From Candidatus Eiseniibacteriota bacterium (lineage in GTDB: Bacteria > Eisenbacteria > RBG-16-71-46 > CAIMUX01 > WJJG01), in NCBI GenBank assembly GCA_023129715.1, contig JAGMBO010000050.1:1-46039 (forward strand): a stretch of DNA of 46,039 bases, written 5' to 3'. Both the position numbers and the translations under genes were made by a program. Each line of letters opens with the position of its first letter. Positions within the stretch are counted from its first letter, which is position 1. The notes below the pieces were generated by a model. It was not told where the DNA came from and did not search any database. It saw only the letters and a list, made by a program, of their open reading frames with translations. Positions 1-7,453 of this stretch are shown here, piece by piece.

Positions 1-28
1 AGCCTCGTGCCCAACCAGCCCGGTCGAC

Positions 29-466
29 CTAGCGTCCGGCCGCTGCCGAATCCTCCGCGCCGACCACGCGCACCAGAGACTCGAGTTCCGCCTGCCGCTG
101 AGGCCCGATGCCCCGCACGTCGCGCAGCTCCGAGACGCTCGCAAACCTCCCGCGCGTCCGTCGCAGGGCGAGGATGCGCCCCGCCAGAGCCGGACCGATG
201 CCGGGCAGAGCCACCAGCGCGAGGCTGTCGGCGCGATTGAGGTCGAGATAGCCGGCGGTGAAGAGTGATGCGGGCCTCGGTCTCGGTTGCTCGGCCGCGA
301 CGCTCTCCGCAGCCCAGGCTTCCACCGTTTCGCCGGGGAATCCGCCACGGAGCGCGTCAGGCTCCGGCAGCACTCCGCCGTGACGCAGCCAGGTGATCAG
401 TTGACCCGCCGCGAGGAAGAGGACCAGCAGCGCCAGCAGACGACGCTCGCCGGGTGTCATCAACAT
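29..466 (-). CDS. comEA: ComEA-like helix-hairpin-helix DNA-binding protein
   Basis: A 145-residue protein with one N-terminal membrane segment (about residues 8-25, LLALLVLFLAAG) followed by a variable linker and a C-terminal pair of helix-hairpin-helix motifs. The core reads LNRADSLALVALPGIGPALA, then a second hairpin with DVRGIGPQRQAELE, which is the ComEA/soluble-domain signature. Members bind double-stranded DNA non-specifically; membrane-anchored ones hand transforming DNA to the ComEC channel, but no comEC or pilus gene is in view, so a role in DNA uptake is only an inference. The ATG at 466 is preceded by GGGGAG at a 7-base spacing; an in-frame ATG lies two codons later. The gene follows the outer-membrane barrel gene by 55 bases and is probably co-transcribed with it. 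The family is confident, the exact role is not. Confidence 0.85.
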   Translation of the reverse strand: MLMTPGERRLLALLVLFLAAGQLITWLRHGGVLPEPDALRGGFPGETVEAWAAESVAAEQPRPRPASLFTAGYLDLNRADSLALVALPGIGPALAGRILALRRTRGRFASVSELRDVRGIGPQRQAELESLVRVVGAEDSAAAGR

Positions 467-521
467 GGCCCAGCTCCCCGGTGCGCTGCCGGCAGCCGCA
501 GCTTCGCCGGCACCGGAGCAG

Positions 522-2783
522 CTAGCGCAGGAAATGCCATTCCAGGCCGATCTCGGTACTCTGGAAGGGCAGGGTCATCCACTCCCCATCGACATAGCTG
601 GCGGAGAAGTGCTCCTCGTTGCGCAGATTGCGCGTCGCCATGAAGAGATGGGCCCGGCGCAGCACTGTGGCATGGATCTCGCCATCGTAGCGTTCGAACC
701 GAGGCGCCTCGCCCGCCGGCGTCACCCAACGGTCACGGAAGAGCCCCAGCAGTCGTCCCTCGAGGAAGAGGTCTCCCCGGAAAAGGGCGAAGCCGAGCGC
801 CGCTCCCGCCCGCGCCTCGTAGCGCGCGGTCAGGACCGGCAGGAGTTCACGTTCCGGCCGAATGAAGAGGAGCCCGTCGCCGTAGATGCGCAGGCCGAGC
901 GGAAGCTTCAGATCGCCCCTCCCGCTCAACCCCGCCAGGCGTGCCTCCCCGGTCAGCGCGGCCAGACGTTGGGCCTCGCGCTCCGCGGGACCCAGCAGAA
1001 GCGCCTGCGCCGGATCGAGACCGATGGCTCCCTCGACTTCCCGCACGAACCCGCCCACGCTCACCGAGCGCGCCGCGGTTCCGAGCGTCAGACCCAGCTC
1101 GCCATGACGCACGCGGCGCAGGGGAACCCCCGTCGCCTCGACACCTCCCGGGAGCAGAATCGACTCGTCGAGCAGCGCCGCGAAATCCCCATCGAGACGG
1201 GGCACGAACGGCGTGGTCGCTCCCATCCAGCCATCGAAGGAGAGGCGCACTCCGCGCACCGGTTCGAGACCGACCCACACGTGCCCGCGCAGGTGTTCCT
1301 TGCCCCACCATGGATCGCTCCAGCCGCCCGTGGCGACCAGCGTCACCACCTCACCCCGACGAGCAACGCCGACCGCCGTCCCTATCTCCGGCTGGGCTTC
1401 CCGCGCCACGTAGAAGCTGTCGCGCTCTAGGGTCACGTCGACCCCGGCAAGCGCGCCGACCAGCAGCAGGGACCAGGAGCCGCGGTTCGCCGCCATGCGC
1501 ACAACGCCTTCGGTCGAGCGGCTTCTCCGCCGCGCCATCCCCGCCGGCCCCCACCTGCGCAGCAGATCGTTGCGCCGGGTGAGCGCGAGTTCCACCGTCA
1601 GCCAGTCGCGCTCGGCGAATTGCCCTTGCAGCGAGAGCTCCTGGGTCTGCCAGTACAGCTTCACCGCTTCCTCGAGCACCGTGCGGCCGGTTCGATCGGC
1701 AGCCGCGACCCGCCATCCCGCGTCGGGTGTCGCACGGTCGAGGGTCAGGCGAATGTTCTGGTACCGACTGTACGAATACCGTGGCATCACCCAGAATGGG
1801 CGTCCATCGGAGTGTGAGTGGGCGTAGGCGGCAGTGAACCCCCACGGTCCGTTGCGCCGCCCGAGATAGAGCTCCTCGGCCGCCGCCCCCCCGGGCCCCT
1901 CGCTGATCCGCACTGCACTGGGTGCCTCCTGCCAAGGCTCCTCGCGCTCCGCCGCCCAGAGCATGCCGTCGCCCCCCCTCGCCAGGGGATCGAGCCAGGG
2001 ATCGGGTGCCAGGTAGGAAAGCTCACCGATCGGCAACGGCGACAGCGTATGCGTCAGCGCCTCGGGAATCCCCGGGCCGCTGGTCGGCTGCCCTGCAAGC
2101 CAGAGCGAGAGGCGGTCGAGACCGGGGCTGATGCAATAGGGCAGATCCCAGGCGCCATGGTTCCCGGAACGATGAACACCGATCGGCGCTTCCCGCCACA
2201 GGGCATCGGAGAGCAACATGCTCGTCGAGTGGCGCGGCGCGCCCTGCTCCAGCAAGGGTTGGCGCGCAACGGCAGGCAGTTGTCGCAGCGCCCAACCTGC
2301 ATCCCACCACCGGCGCGGGCGCGCGTCGAGTGAATCCCCCGCGGCTCGGGCGAGCGCGTCGGCAGCGCCCAGCGCGGCAGAGTCAGCACCTGCTGCCAGC
2401 GAGTCGGCCCAAGTGCCAACCTCACCGCCTGCTGCCAGCGAGTCGCGAAGCGCAGCCAGGGAGTCGGGAAGCGCTGCCAGCGAGTCAGCAAGCGCGGCCA
2501 GCGAGTCGGCCGCGGACGCCGGGGCCCGCCCCGCGGCGCCTGGAGGCTCACCTTGCTTCAGAGCCCCGTTGGTCTGGGCCACCAGGGTCGCGGGCAGCAG
2601 TCCCAGTAAGGAGACGACGGTCAAGACCAGAGCGACGACGAGCCGGCCGCCTCCGGAACGGAGGGGGTGGTCGGCGATGGGGCTGCTAGGCCGCCCCCCG
2701 CTCGAGCCGGCTGAGGACGTCCGCCGCGGCCTCGCAGTCGGGGCAGGTTTCGAGCGCCTCTTGCAGGCGCTTACGCGCCTCAT
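522..2783 (-). CDS. Large outer-membrane beta-barrel protein with DSLAA repeat linker
   Basis: A 753-residue protein I cannot place in a named family. After a basic N-terminus comes a hydrophobic segment (about residues 48-69, VVALVLTVVSLLGLLPATLV) that looks like a signal peptide, then a low-complexity linker of Asp-Ser-Leu-Ala-Ala repeats (about 90-150). The rest alternates polar and hydrophobic residues, rich in Trp, Tyr and Arg, as in outer-membrane barrels, and it ends in an aromatic strand (GLEWHFLR) resembling a barrel C-terminal signal. The C-terminal half recalls TonB-dependent receptors, but I see no clear TonB box or plug. The ATG at 2783 overlaps the upstream TPR gene by 98 bases yet has GGGGGAG five bases upstream. 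No other ATG or GTG exists before the signal segment; the only inward option is a TTG at 2624. Envelope location is likely, substrate unknown. Confidence 0.75.
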   Translation of the reverse strand: MRRVSACKRRSKPAPTARPRRTSSAGSSGGRPSSPIADHPLRSGGGRLVVALVLTVVSLLGLLPATLVAQTNGALKQGEPPGAAGRAPASAADSLAALADSLAALPDSLAALRDSLAAGGEVGTWADSLAAGADSAALGAADALARAAGDSLDARPRRWWDAGWALRQLPAVARQPLLEQGAPRHSTSMLLSDALWREAPIGVHRSGNHGAWDLPYCISPGLDRLSLWLAGQPTSGPGIPEALTHTLSPLPIGELSYLAPDPWLDPLARGGDGMLWAAEREEPWQEAPSAVRISEGPGGAAAEELYLGRRNGPWGFTAAYAHSHSDGRPFWVMPRYSYSRYQNIRLTLDRATPDAGWRVAAADRTGRTVLEEAVKLYWQTQELSLQGQFAERDWLTVELALTRRNDLLRRWGPAGMARRRSRSTEGVVRMAANRGSWSLLLVGALAGVDVTLERDSFYVAREAQPEIGTAVGVARRGEVVTLVATGGWSDPWWGKEHLRGHVWVGLEPVRGVRLSFDGWMGATTPFVPRLDGDFAALLDESILLPGGVEATGVPLRRVRHGELGLTLGTAARSVSVGGFVREVEGAIGLDPAQALLLGPAEREAQRLAALTGEARLAGLSGRGDLKLPLGLRIYGDGLLFIRPERELLPVLTARYEARAGAALGFALFRGDLFLEGRLLGLFRDRWVTPAGEAPRFERYDGEIHATVLRRAHLFMATRNLRNEEHFSASYVDGEWMTLPFQSTEIGLEWHFLR
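2388..2507. repeat. In-gene 21-bp repeats encoding DSLAA units
   Basis: Degenerate copies of a 21-base unit (core GCTGCCAGCGAGTC on the plus strand) lie in frame inside the barrel gene. Three neighbouring units (2445-2465, 2466-2486, 2487-2507) follow a related copy at 2428-2444 and another at 2390-2405. On the minus strand they encode the ASDSLAA-type linker between the signal peptide and the barrel. Unit number may vary between strains because the units are multiples of three bases. Confidence 0.8.
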
Positions 2784-3921
2784 CCAGCTCCCCCACAGCC
2801 TCGTACTCGCGCGCCAGCAGGGTCAGCCGTCGCGCGACGTCACTTTGCTCCCCCGTCGAGTTCTGCAAGAGGAGCACGAATTCGCGGATCGCCTCGCGGT
2901 GCCGGTCGAGCGCGGCAAAGCAGCGTCCGCGGGTTTCCTGCAACCGCGCCGCCTGCTCCGGGGTGAGATCGTAGTCGCAAGCCGCAGCTTCGAACTCCGC
3001 CAGGGCCTCATTGAGACTCCCCCGCTCCATCAAGACAACGCCGCGATCATAATGGGTCTGGAAGTCCCGTTGTTCAACCGGCGGTTTCCCGGCAGCCTCG
3101 GACGAGGAGTCCCCGTCCTTACCGGCTGCGCCGAGATCGACCTCCCCAAACGCCATCGTGCCGGAGCCGGGGATCTCCTCCGCTTCAGCGGGCGACTCCT
3201 CAGCTTCTCCGCCTCCCGCGGAAGACGCGGGTGTGGGGGCCGTCTCAGCTGACGCGCTTGCCTCCTCGACTACATCCCCGCCGATCGTCTCCTCCACCGG
3301 GATGTCTTCGGCGCCGCCCATCAGGCTCGGACCGATGGCACTGATCCGGTCGCGCAGATCCCGGGCCTGGTCATCCCGGCCGGCAGCTTCGGCAAATTCC
3401 GCGGCACGGGTCAAGACTCCGACGGCCGCCTCGAAGCGCTCGGCCCGTCGCAAGAACTCGCTCAGCCGGATGGCGAAATCGCCCCGCTGTACCGCCAGCT
3501 CTTCCAGGCGTTGCAGTACCTCGCGGTAGACCTCCTCCTGCCTGACCTCCTCGGGCACGACATCGAGGTAGTCGAAGTAGGCATGCAGCGCATCTCCGAT
3601 CAGTTCCTCGGCCACATACAGATCCCCCAGGCGGCGAGAGGTGTCGATGCGCCCGGGATCGAGGCGCAAGATCTTCCGCGCCAAGGCAATCGCGTTGCGG
3701 TTGAACCCCAGGCGCGCATAGGCGGCGATCGCCTCCTCGTAGCGGCCAATTGCCTCGTCCTGCCGGCCCGCCTTGATCAGCATGTCGCCCATGTAGACGA
3801 AATCATAGGGCCCTGCCTCCCCCGAGGAGAGGAACTCGGCGAACGTCTCGATGGCCTTCTCGATCTGACCTTCCTTGGCCAGGCAATAGACCGTGCGGCG
3901 GCTGCTGCTCTTGCGATCCAA
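2686..3921 (-). CDS. Tetratricopeptide-repeat protein
   Basis: A TPR protein of 411 residues from the start chosen here. Helical repeats with the TPR pattern fill the N-terminal half (for example DMLIKAGRQDEAIGRYEEAI, then a repeat around RLGDLYVAEELIGDALHAYF), followed by an acidic, Ala/Glu/Ser-rich linker (about 225-290), and two or three more TPRs at the C-terminus (YDRGVVLMERGSLNEALAEF, YEAVGELDEARKRLQEAL). TPRs mediate protein-protein contact; no enzymatic domain or signal peptide is visible, so it is probably a cytoplasmic scaffold. The reading frame is open up to an ATG at 4062, but the first 47 residues look non-coding, whereas a TTG at 3921 has GGGGGAA just upstream. The 3' end overlaps the barrel gene, which suggests translational coupling. 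Confidence 0.85.
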   Translation of the reverse strand: MDRKSSSRRTVYCLAKEGQIEKAIETFAEFLSSGEAGPYDFVYMGDMLIKAGRQDEAIGRYEEAIAAYARLGFNRNAIALARKILRLDPGRIDTSRRLGDLYVAEELIGDALHAYFDYLDVVPEEVRQEEVYREVLQRLEELAVQRGDFAIRLSEFLRRAERFEAAVGVLTRAAEFAEAAGRDDQARDLRDRISAIGPSLMGGAEDIPVEETIGGDVVEEASASAETAPTPASSAGGGEAEESPAEAEEIPGSGTMAFGEVDLGAAGKDGDSSSEAAGKPPVEQRDFQTHYDRGVVLMERGSLNEALAEFEAAACDYDLTPEQAARLQETRGRCFAALDRHREAIREFVLLLQNSTGEQSDVARRLTLLAREYEAVGELDEARKRLQEALETCPDCEAAADVLSRLERGAA

Positions 3922-4125
3922 GATACGTTCCCCCCTGCCCAACCCGGGCGGTTGCGGTTCGAGAACGGAGACTCCTCTAAGGGCATCGGCACGCTGGGCT
4001 TGATTCTCCACCGGCCGGCACCGATTCCGTGGGCCAATCCGCAGTGTGGGGCAAGGGGGCAAGGGGTCGCCGGGACGTGTCGCCGCGCGGAGATGGTCTT
4101 CAGGAACGATGATCCGCGGCTGCGG

Positions 4126-5421
4126 TTAGAGCCGCAGCGCGCCGGGACGGGCATCGCGGATCCAGGGCACGCCGCCAAGCACGAGATCCCGCAGGTCACT
4201 GGAGCCGACATGGTAGGGCAGCCGGGCATAGGAAGGCGCGGCGATGATCTGGAGATCGGCCCGGTAGCCGGGGGTCAGACTGCCGCAGCGCGCCTCGAGG
4301 GCCAGGGCCGCAGCCGCATTGTAGGTCGCGGCGGTGATCGCCTCGCCCGGGGTCATCTGCATCGCTAGGCAGCCGAGGGCAATGATCCAGGGCATCGCGT
4401 CGGTCATCGAACTCCCAGGATTGCAGTCGGTCGCAAGGGCCACGGGAACTCCCGCGGCAATCATCGCGCGCGCCGGAGCATACTCGCGCCGGCCCAGAGA
4501 GAAGAGCGTCCCGGGCAAGAGCACGGCGACAACCCGCGCGGCGGCCATCGCCGCAATGCCCTTCGGGGAGACTCGCCCGAGGTGATCGGCCGAGACGGCC
4601 CCCAACTCCGCGGCCAACTCGGCGCCCCCGAGCGGCTCGATCTCATCGGCATGCAGCTTGGCGGCCAGCCCCGCCCGCTGGCCCGCCTTCAAGATGCGGC
4701 GTGACTGCTCGACCGAGAAGACTCCCTGCTCACAGAAAACATCACAGCATCTCGCCACGCCCAGCGCCGCGGCCTCGGGGATCATCCGCTCGGTCAGCAG
4801 GCGCACGTAGGCTTCGACGTCGCCGCGATACTCGTCGGGGATCTCGTGAGCCCCCAAGTAGGTCGGCACCACCGTCACCGGGTGGCGGCGGTCGAGCTCG
4901 GCGATCAGGCGCAGAGCGCGCAGCTCCCCCTCCGGATCGAGGGCATAGCCGGTCTTGATCTCGACAGTTCCAGCGCCGTAGGCGACCATTCGATCGAGGC
5001 GCTCCAACGACTCCGCCAGAATCGACGCATCCTCCGCCTCGCGAAACATGCGCACACTCGAGCGGATTCCGCCTCCCCGGGCGGCGATCTCCATGTACGA
5101 GATCCCTTCGAGGCGCAGTTGGAACTCCCATTCACGCGTGCCGGCAAACAGGACATGGGTATGCGGATCGACGAACGCCGGCAGCACGACGCAGTCGCGC
5201 GCATCGATCTCCAGGCCCTCGGGACCGGGGGCAAAGGCGGCGCGGATCTCTCTACTGGGGCCTGCGGCGACGATCTCGGCACCCTCGATCGCCAGCGCAC
5301 CCTCTTCGATCACCCCCAGGCGCCCCATTTCCTCACCGCACTTCGGCCCACCCCCCGGCGGGGGCGGCACGGTGACGAGTTGGCGGGCACCGGTGATCAG
5401 CAACGATACCTGGCGTTTCAT
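4126..5421 (-). CDS. hutI: Imidazolonepropionase
   Basis: A 431-residue enzyme of the metal-dependent amidohydrolase superfamily that opens 4-imidazolone-5-propanoate to N-formimino-L-glutamate, the third step of histidine degradation, in the cytoplasm. Visible signatures are the metal-binding FVDPHTHVLFAGTREWEF, the family segment GTVEIKTGY, HADEIEPLGGAELA, and the late catalytic ATDCNPGSS. The ATG at 5421 is used because GGAGGGGGAA lies nine bases upstream and the protein then begins in the usual way (MKRQVSLLITGARQLVT); the frame is open to 5490. It lies downstream of hutU with a 161-base gap that holds two direct copies of GACCGGCCGA (5459-5468, 5474-5483) but no gene. A 7-bp inverted repeat (4119-4138) spans the stop codon without a T-run. 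The hutH lyase is not in the window. Confidence 0.96.
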   Translation of the reverse strand: MKRQVSLLITGARQLVTVPPPPGGGPKCGEEMGRLGVIEEGALAIEGAEIVAAGPSREIRAAFAPGPEGLEIDARDCVVLPAFVDPHTHVLFAGTREWEFQLRLEGISYMEIAARGGGIRSSVRMFREAEDASILAESLERLDRMVAYGAGTVEIKTGYALDPEGELRALRLIAELDRRHPVTVVPTYLGAHEIPDEYRGDVEAYVRLLTERMIPEAAALGVARCCDVFCEQGVFSVEQSRRILKAGQRAGLAAKLHADEIEPLGGAELAAELGAVSADHLGRVSPKGIAAMAAARVVAVLLPGTLFSLGRREYAPARAMIAAGVPVALATDCNPGSSMTDAMPWIIALGCLAMQMTPGEAITAATYNAAAALALEARCGSLTPGYRADLQIIAAPSYARLPYHVGSSDLRDLVLGGVPWIRDARPGALRL

Positions 5422-5582
5422 CGCGCTTCCCCCTCCGCGCTTGCGGGCCCATGCGGCCGACCGGCCGAGAGGCGACCGGCCGATGGGCAATCGCGCCGCG
5501 GCGATCGCGCTGGGGCAACGGTCCGCCCCGGCGCACCGTTCAGGAAGCGTCGGCCCCGTCGCGAGCTAGCCCGAGCAGTCAA

Positions 5583-7292
5583 TCAGTCTTCGAGCATCGG
5601 CAGCTTGATCTCCGACGCGCGGCCGAAATCGATCGCCGCCTCGTAGCCCGCATCGGCATGACGCATGACACCCGTCCCCGGGTCGGTCGTCAACACCCGC
5701 TCGAGTTTCTGCGACGCCAGCGCGCTGCCGTCGGCAACCACCACCATCCCGGCGTGAATCGAGTAGCCCACACCGACGCCGCCGCCATGATGAAGCGAAA
5801 CCCACGAAGCGCCGGCAGAGGTGTTGAGCAACGCGTTGAGCAGCGGCCAGTCGGCGACCGCATCGGTGCCATCGAGCATGCCCTCCGTTTCCCGGTTGGG
5901 CGAGGCGACACTGCCGGCGTCGAGATGATCTCGCCCGATCACGATCGGCGCCTTCAACTCGCCCCGCTTGACGAGATCTTGGATCACCGCACCGAAGCGG
6001 GCGCGCTCACCGTATCCGAGCCAACAGATCCGGGAGGGCAATCCCTGGAAGGCGACCCGCTCCGCGGCCAGGGGAATCCAGCGGGCTAGCACGGGGTCGT
6101 CCGGAAATGCCTCGAGGATCGCCTGGTCGGTGCGATGGATGTCGGCCGGATCGCCCGAGAGCGCCGCCCAGCGGAAGGGTCCCTTGCCGCGGCAGAACAG
6201 CGGCCGGATGTAGAGAGGCACGAAGCCCTGGTAGGCGAACGCCTCGGCGTAGCCGGCCGCCAACGCCTGGCCGCGCAGATTGTTGCCGTAGTCGAAGGTC
6301 GGCACCCCCTGGCGCGAGAAGCCAACCATCGCCTCGCAGTGGCGTACCATCGACTCCATTGAGCGGGCAATATATCCCTGCGGGTCCCGGCGCCGCAGCT
6401 CGAGAGCCTCGCTGAGACTAAGCCCCCCCGGGATGTAGCCTTCGAGGGCATCGTGCGCCGAGGTCTGGTCGGTGAGCAGGTCGGGGCGCGCTCCCCGCCG
6501 CAACAACTCCGGCACAACCTCACTGGCATTGCCGCGCAAGCCGATCGAGACCGCCTTGCGCTGCGCGACCGCCTCGTGCACCCACGAGAGCGCCTCGTCG
6601 AGATCCGCCGTCCAGCGATCGAGATAGCCCGTGGTGATCCGCCGCTCGATGCGCTGCGGATCGACCTCCACAACCAGGGCGACCCCGCCATTCATGGTGA
6701 CGGCCAAAGGCTGGGCGCCCCCCATGCCCCCCAACCCGGCGGTCAGCACCCAGCGCCCCGCAAGATCGCCCTGGTAGTGCTGGCGGGCCGCCTCGGCGAG
6801 CGTCTCATAGGTGCCCTGCAGGATCCCCTGCGTGCCGATGTAGATCCAACTCCCGGCGGTCATCTGCCCATACATGATCAGGCCACGAGCCTCGAGATCC
6901 CGGAAGTGCTCCGCGGTTGCCCAATGGGGAACCAGGTGCGAGTTGGCGATCAAGACGCGCGGCGCCCACTCGTGTGTGCGGAAGACCCCCACCGGCTTGC
7001 CGCTCTGGACGAGCAGCGTCTCGTCGTTCTCGAGCGCGCGCAGCGAGCGCACAATGGCCTCGAAGGCGGGCCATGAACGGGCTGCCCGACCCGTGCCCCC
7101 GTAGACGATCAGTTCATCGGGAACCTCGGCAACTTCCGGGTCGAGGTTGTTCATCAGCATCCGCAGCGCCGCTTCCTGGGCCCACCCCTTGCAGCTGCGC
7201 TCCGCGCCCCGGGGGGCACGAACGCGCCGAGGCGTGCCGCGATCGAACGCAGGCGACGGCGGGGCTGGTGTCGTATGCTGCTCACCACTCAT
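5583..7292 (-). CDS. hutU: Urocanate hydratase
   Basis: A 569-residue urocanase, near the usual family length of about 550. It adds water across urocanate using tightly bound NAD+ as an electrophile, giving 4-imidazolone-5-propanoate, the substrate of the neighbouring hutI product. Recognisable segments are [20 protein letters not shown] near residue 45, the dinucleotide-binding [18 protein letters not shown], a conserved Cys-containing region around [19 protein letters not shown], and [19 protein letters not shown]. An extra N-terminal stretch of about 40 residues (Pro/Arg-rich) precedes the conserved fold. The ATG at 7292 has a strong site, GGAGGAGG, seven bases upstream. The promoter region is short: 113 bases separate it from the helicase gene, and most of that is a tandem repeat. 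Confidence 0.97.
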   Translation of the reverse strand: MSGEQHTTPAPPSPAFDRGTPRRVRAPRGAERSCKGWAQEAALRMLMNNLDPEVAEVPDELIVYGGTGRAARSWPAFEAIVRSLRALENDETLLVQSGKPVGVFRTHEWAPRVLIANSHLVPHWATAEHFRDLEARGLIMYGQMTAGSWIYIGTQGILQGTYETLAEAARQHYQGDLAGRWVLTAGLGGMGGAQPLAVTMNGGVALVVEVDPQRIERRITTGYLDRWTADLDEALSWVHEAVAQRKAVSIGLRGNASEVVPELLRRGARPDLLTDQTSAHDALEGYIPGGLSLSEALELRRRDPQGYIARSMESMVRHCEAMVGFSRQGVPTFDYGNNLRGQALAAGYAEAFAYQGFVPLYIRPLFCRGKGPFRWAALSGDPADIHRTDQAILEAFPDDPVLARWIPLAAERVAFQGLPSRICWLGYGERARFGAVIQDLVKRGELKAPIVIGRDHLDAGSVASPNRETEGMLDGTDAVADWPLLNALLNTSAGASWVSLHHGGGVGVGYSIHAGMVVVADGSALASQKLERVLTTDPGTGVMRHADAGYEAAIDFGRASEIKLPMLED

Positions 7293-7320
7293 CCTGAAGC
7301 CTCCTCCTTGCCCGAACTCC

Positions 7321-7453
7321 CTACGGCCGCGAGTTGCACGGGCTCACCCTACGGCCCCGGGTTGCACGGCCTCACCCTCGGCCGCGAGCCCCTGCCGGCT
7401 CACTCTCAGCGCCCGGCTCGCGGCTCACCCTCAGCGCCCGGCTCGCGGCTCAA
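7321..7453. repeat. Degenerate minisatellite across the DinG-type helicase 3' end
   Basis: Five tandem copies of a 25-28 bp unit, all ending in GGCTCAC-type sequence on the plus strand: 7321-7347, 7348-7375, 7376-7403, 7404-7428, 7429-7453. The last two are nearly identical (CAGCGCCCGGCTCGCGGCTC), the first three more diverged. Copy five and part of copy four encode the last residues (REPGAEGEPRAGR) and stop codon (7406-7408) of the helicase; the others fill the gap to hutU. Confidence 0.85.

Noticed and set aside
465-1430. A 321-codon open frame on the plus strand opposite the barrel gene.
   Set aside because: It is antisense to a gene with a signal peptide and a barrel pattern, is rich in Arg/Pro/Gln low complexity, and has no recognisable motif; a typical high-GC shadow frame.
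3922-4125. GCGGTTCGAGAACGG in the gap between the TPR and hutI genes, recalling a tRNA T-loop.
   Set aside because: The flanking bases do not make a T-stem and no acceptor or anticodon arms can be drawn around it.
4119-4138. Inverted repeat around the hutI stop codon as a terminator.
   Set aside because: The stem is only 7 bp, contains the stop in its loop and has no T-run on the minus strand.
7321-7453. Tandem repeats as a possible CRISPR array.
   Set aside because: The units are contiguous with no unique spacers and no cas genes are present.
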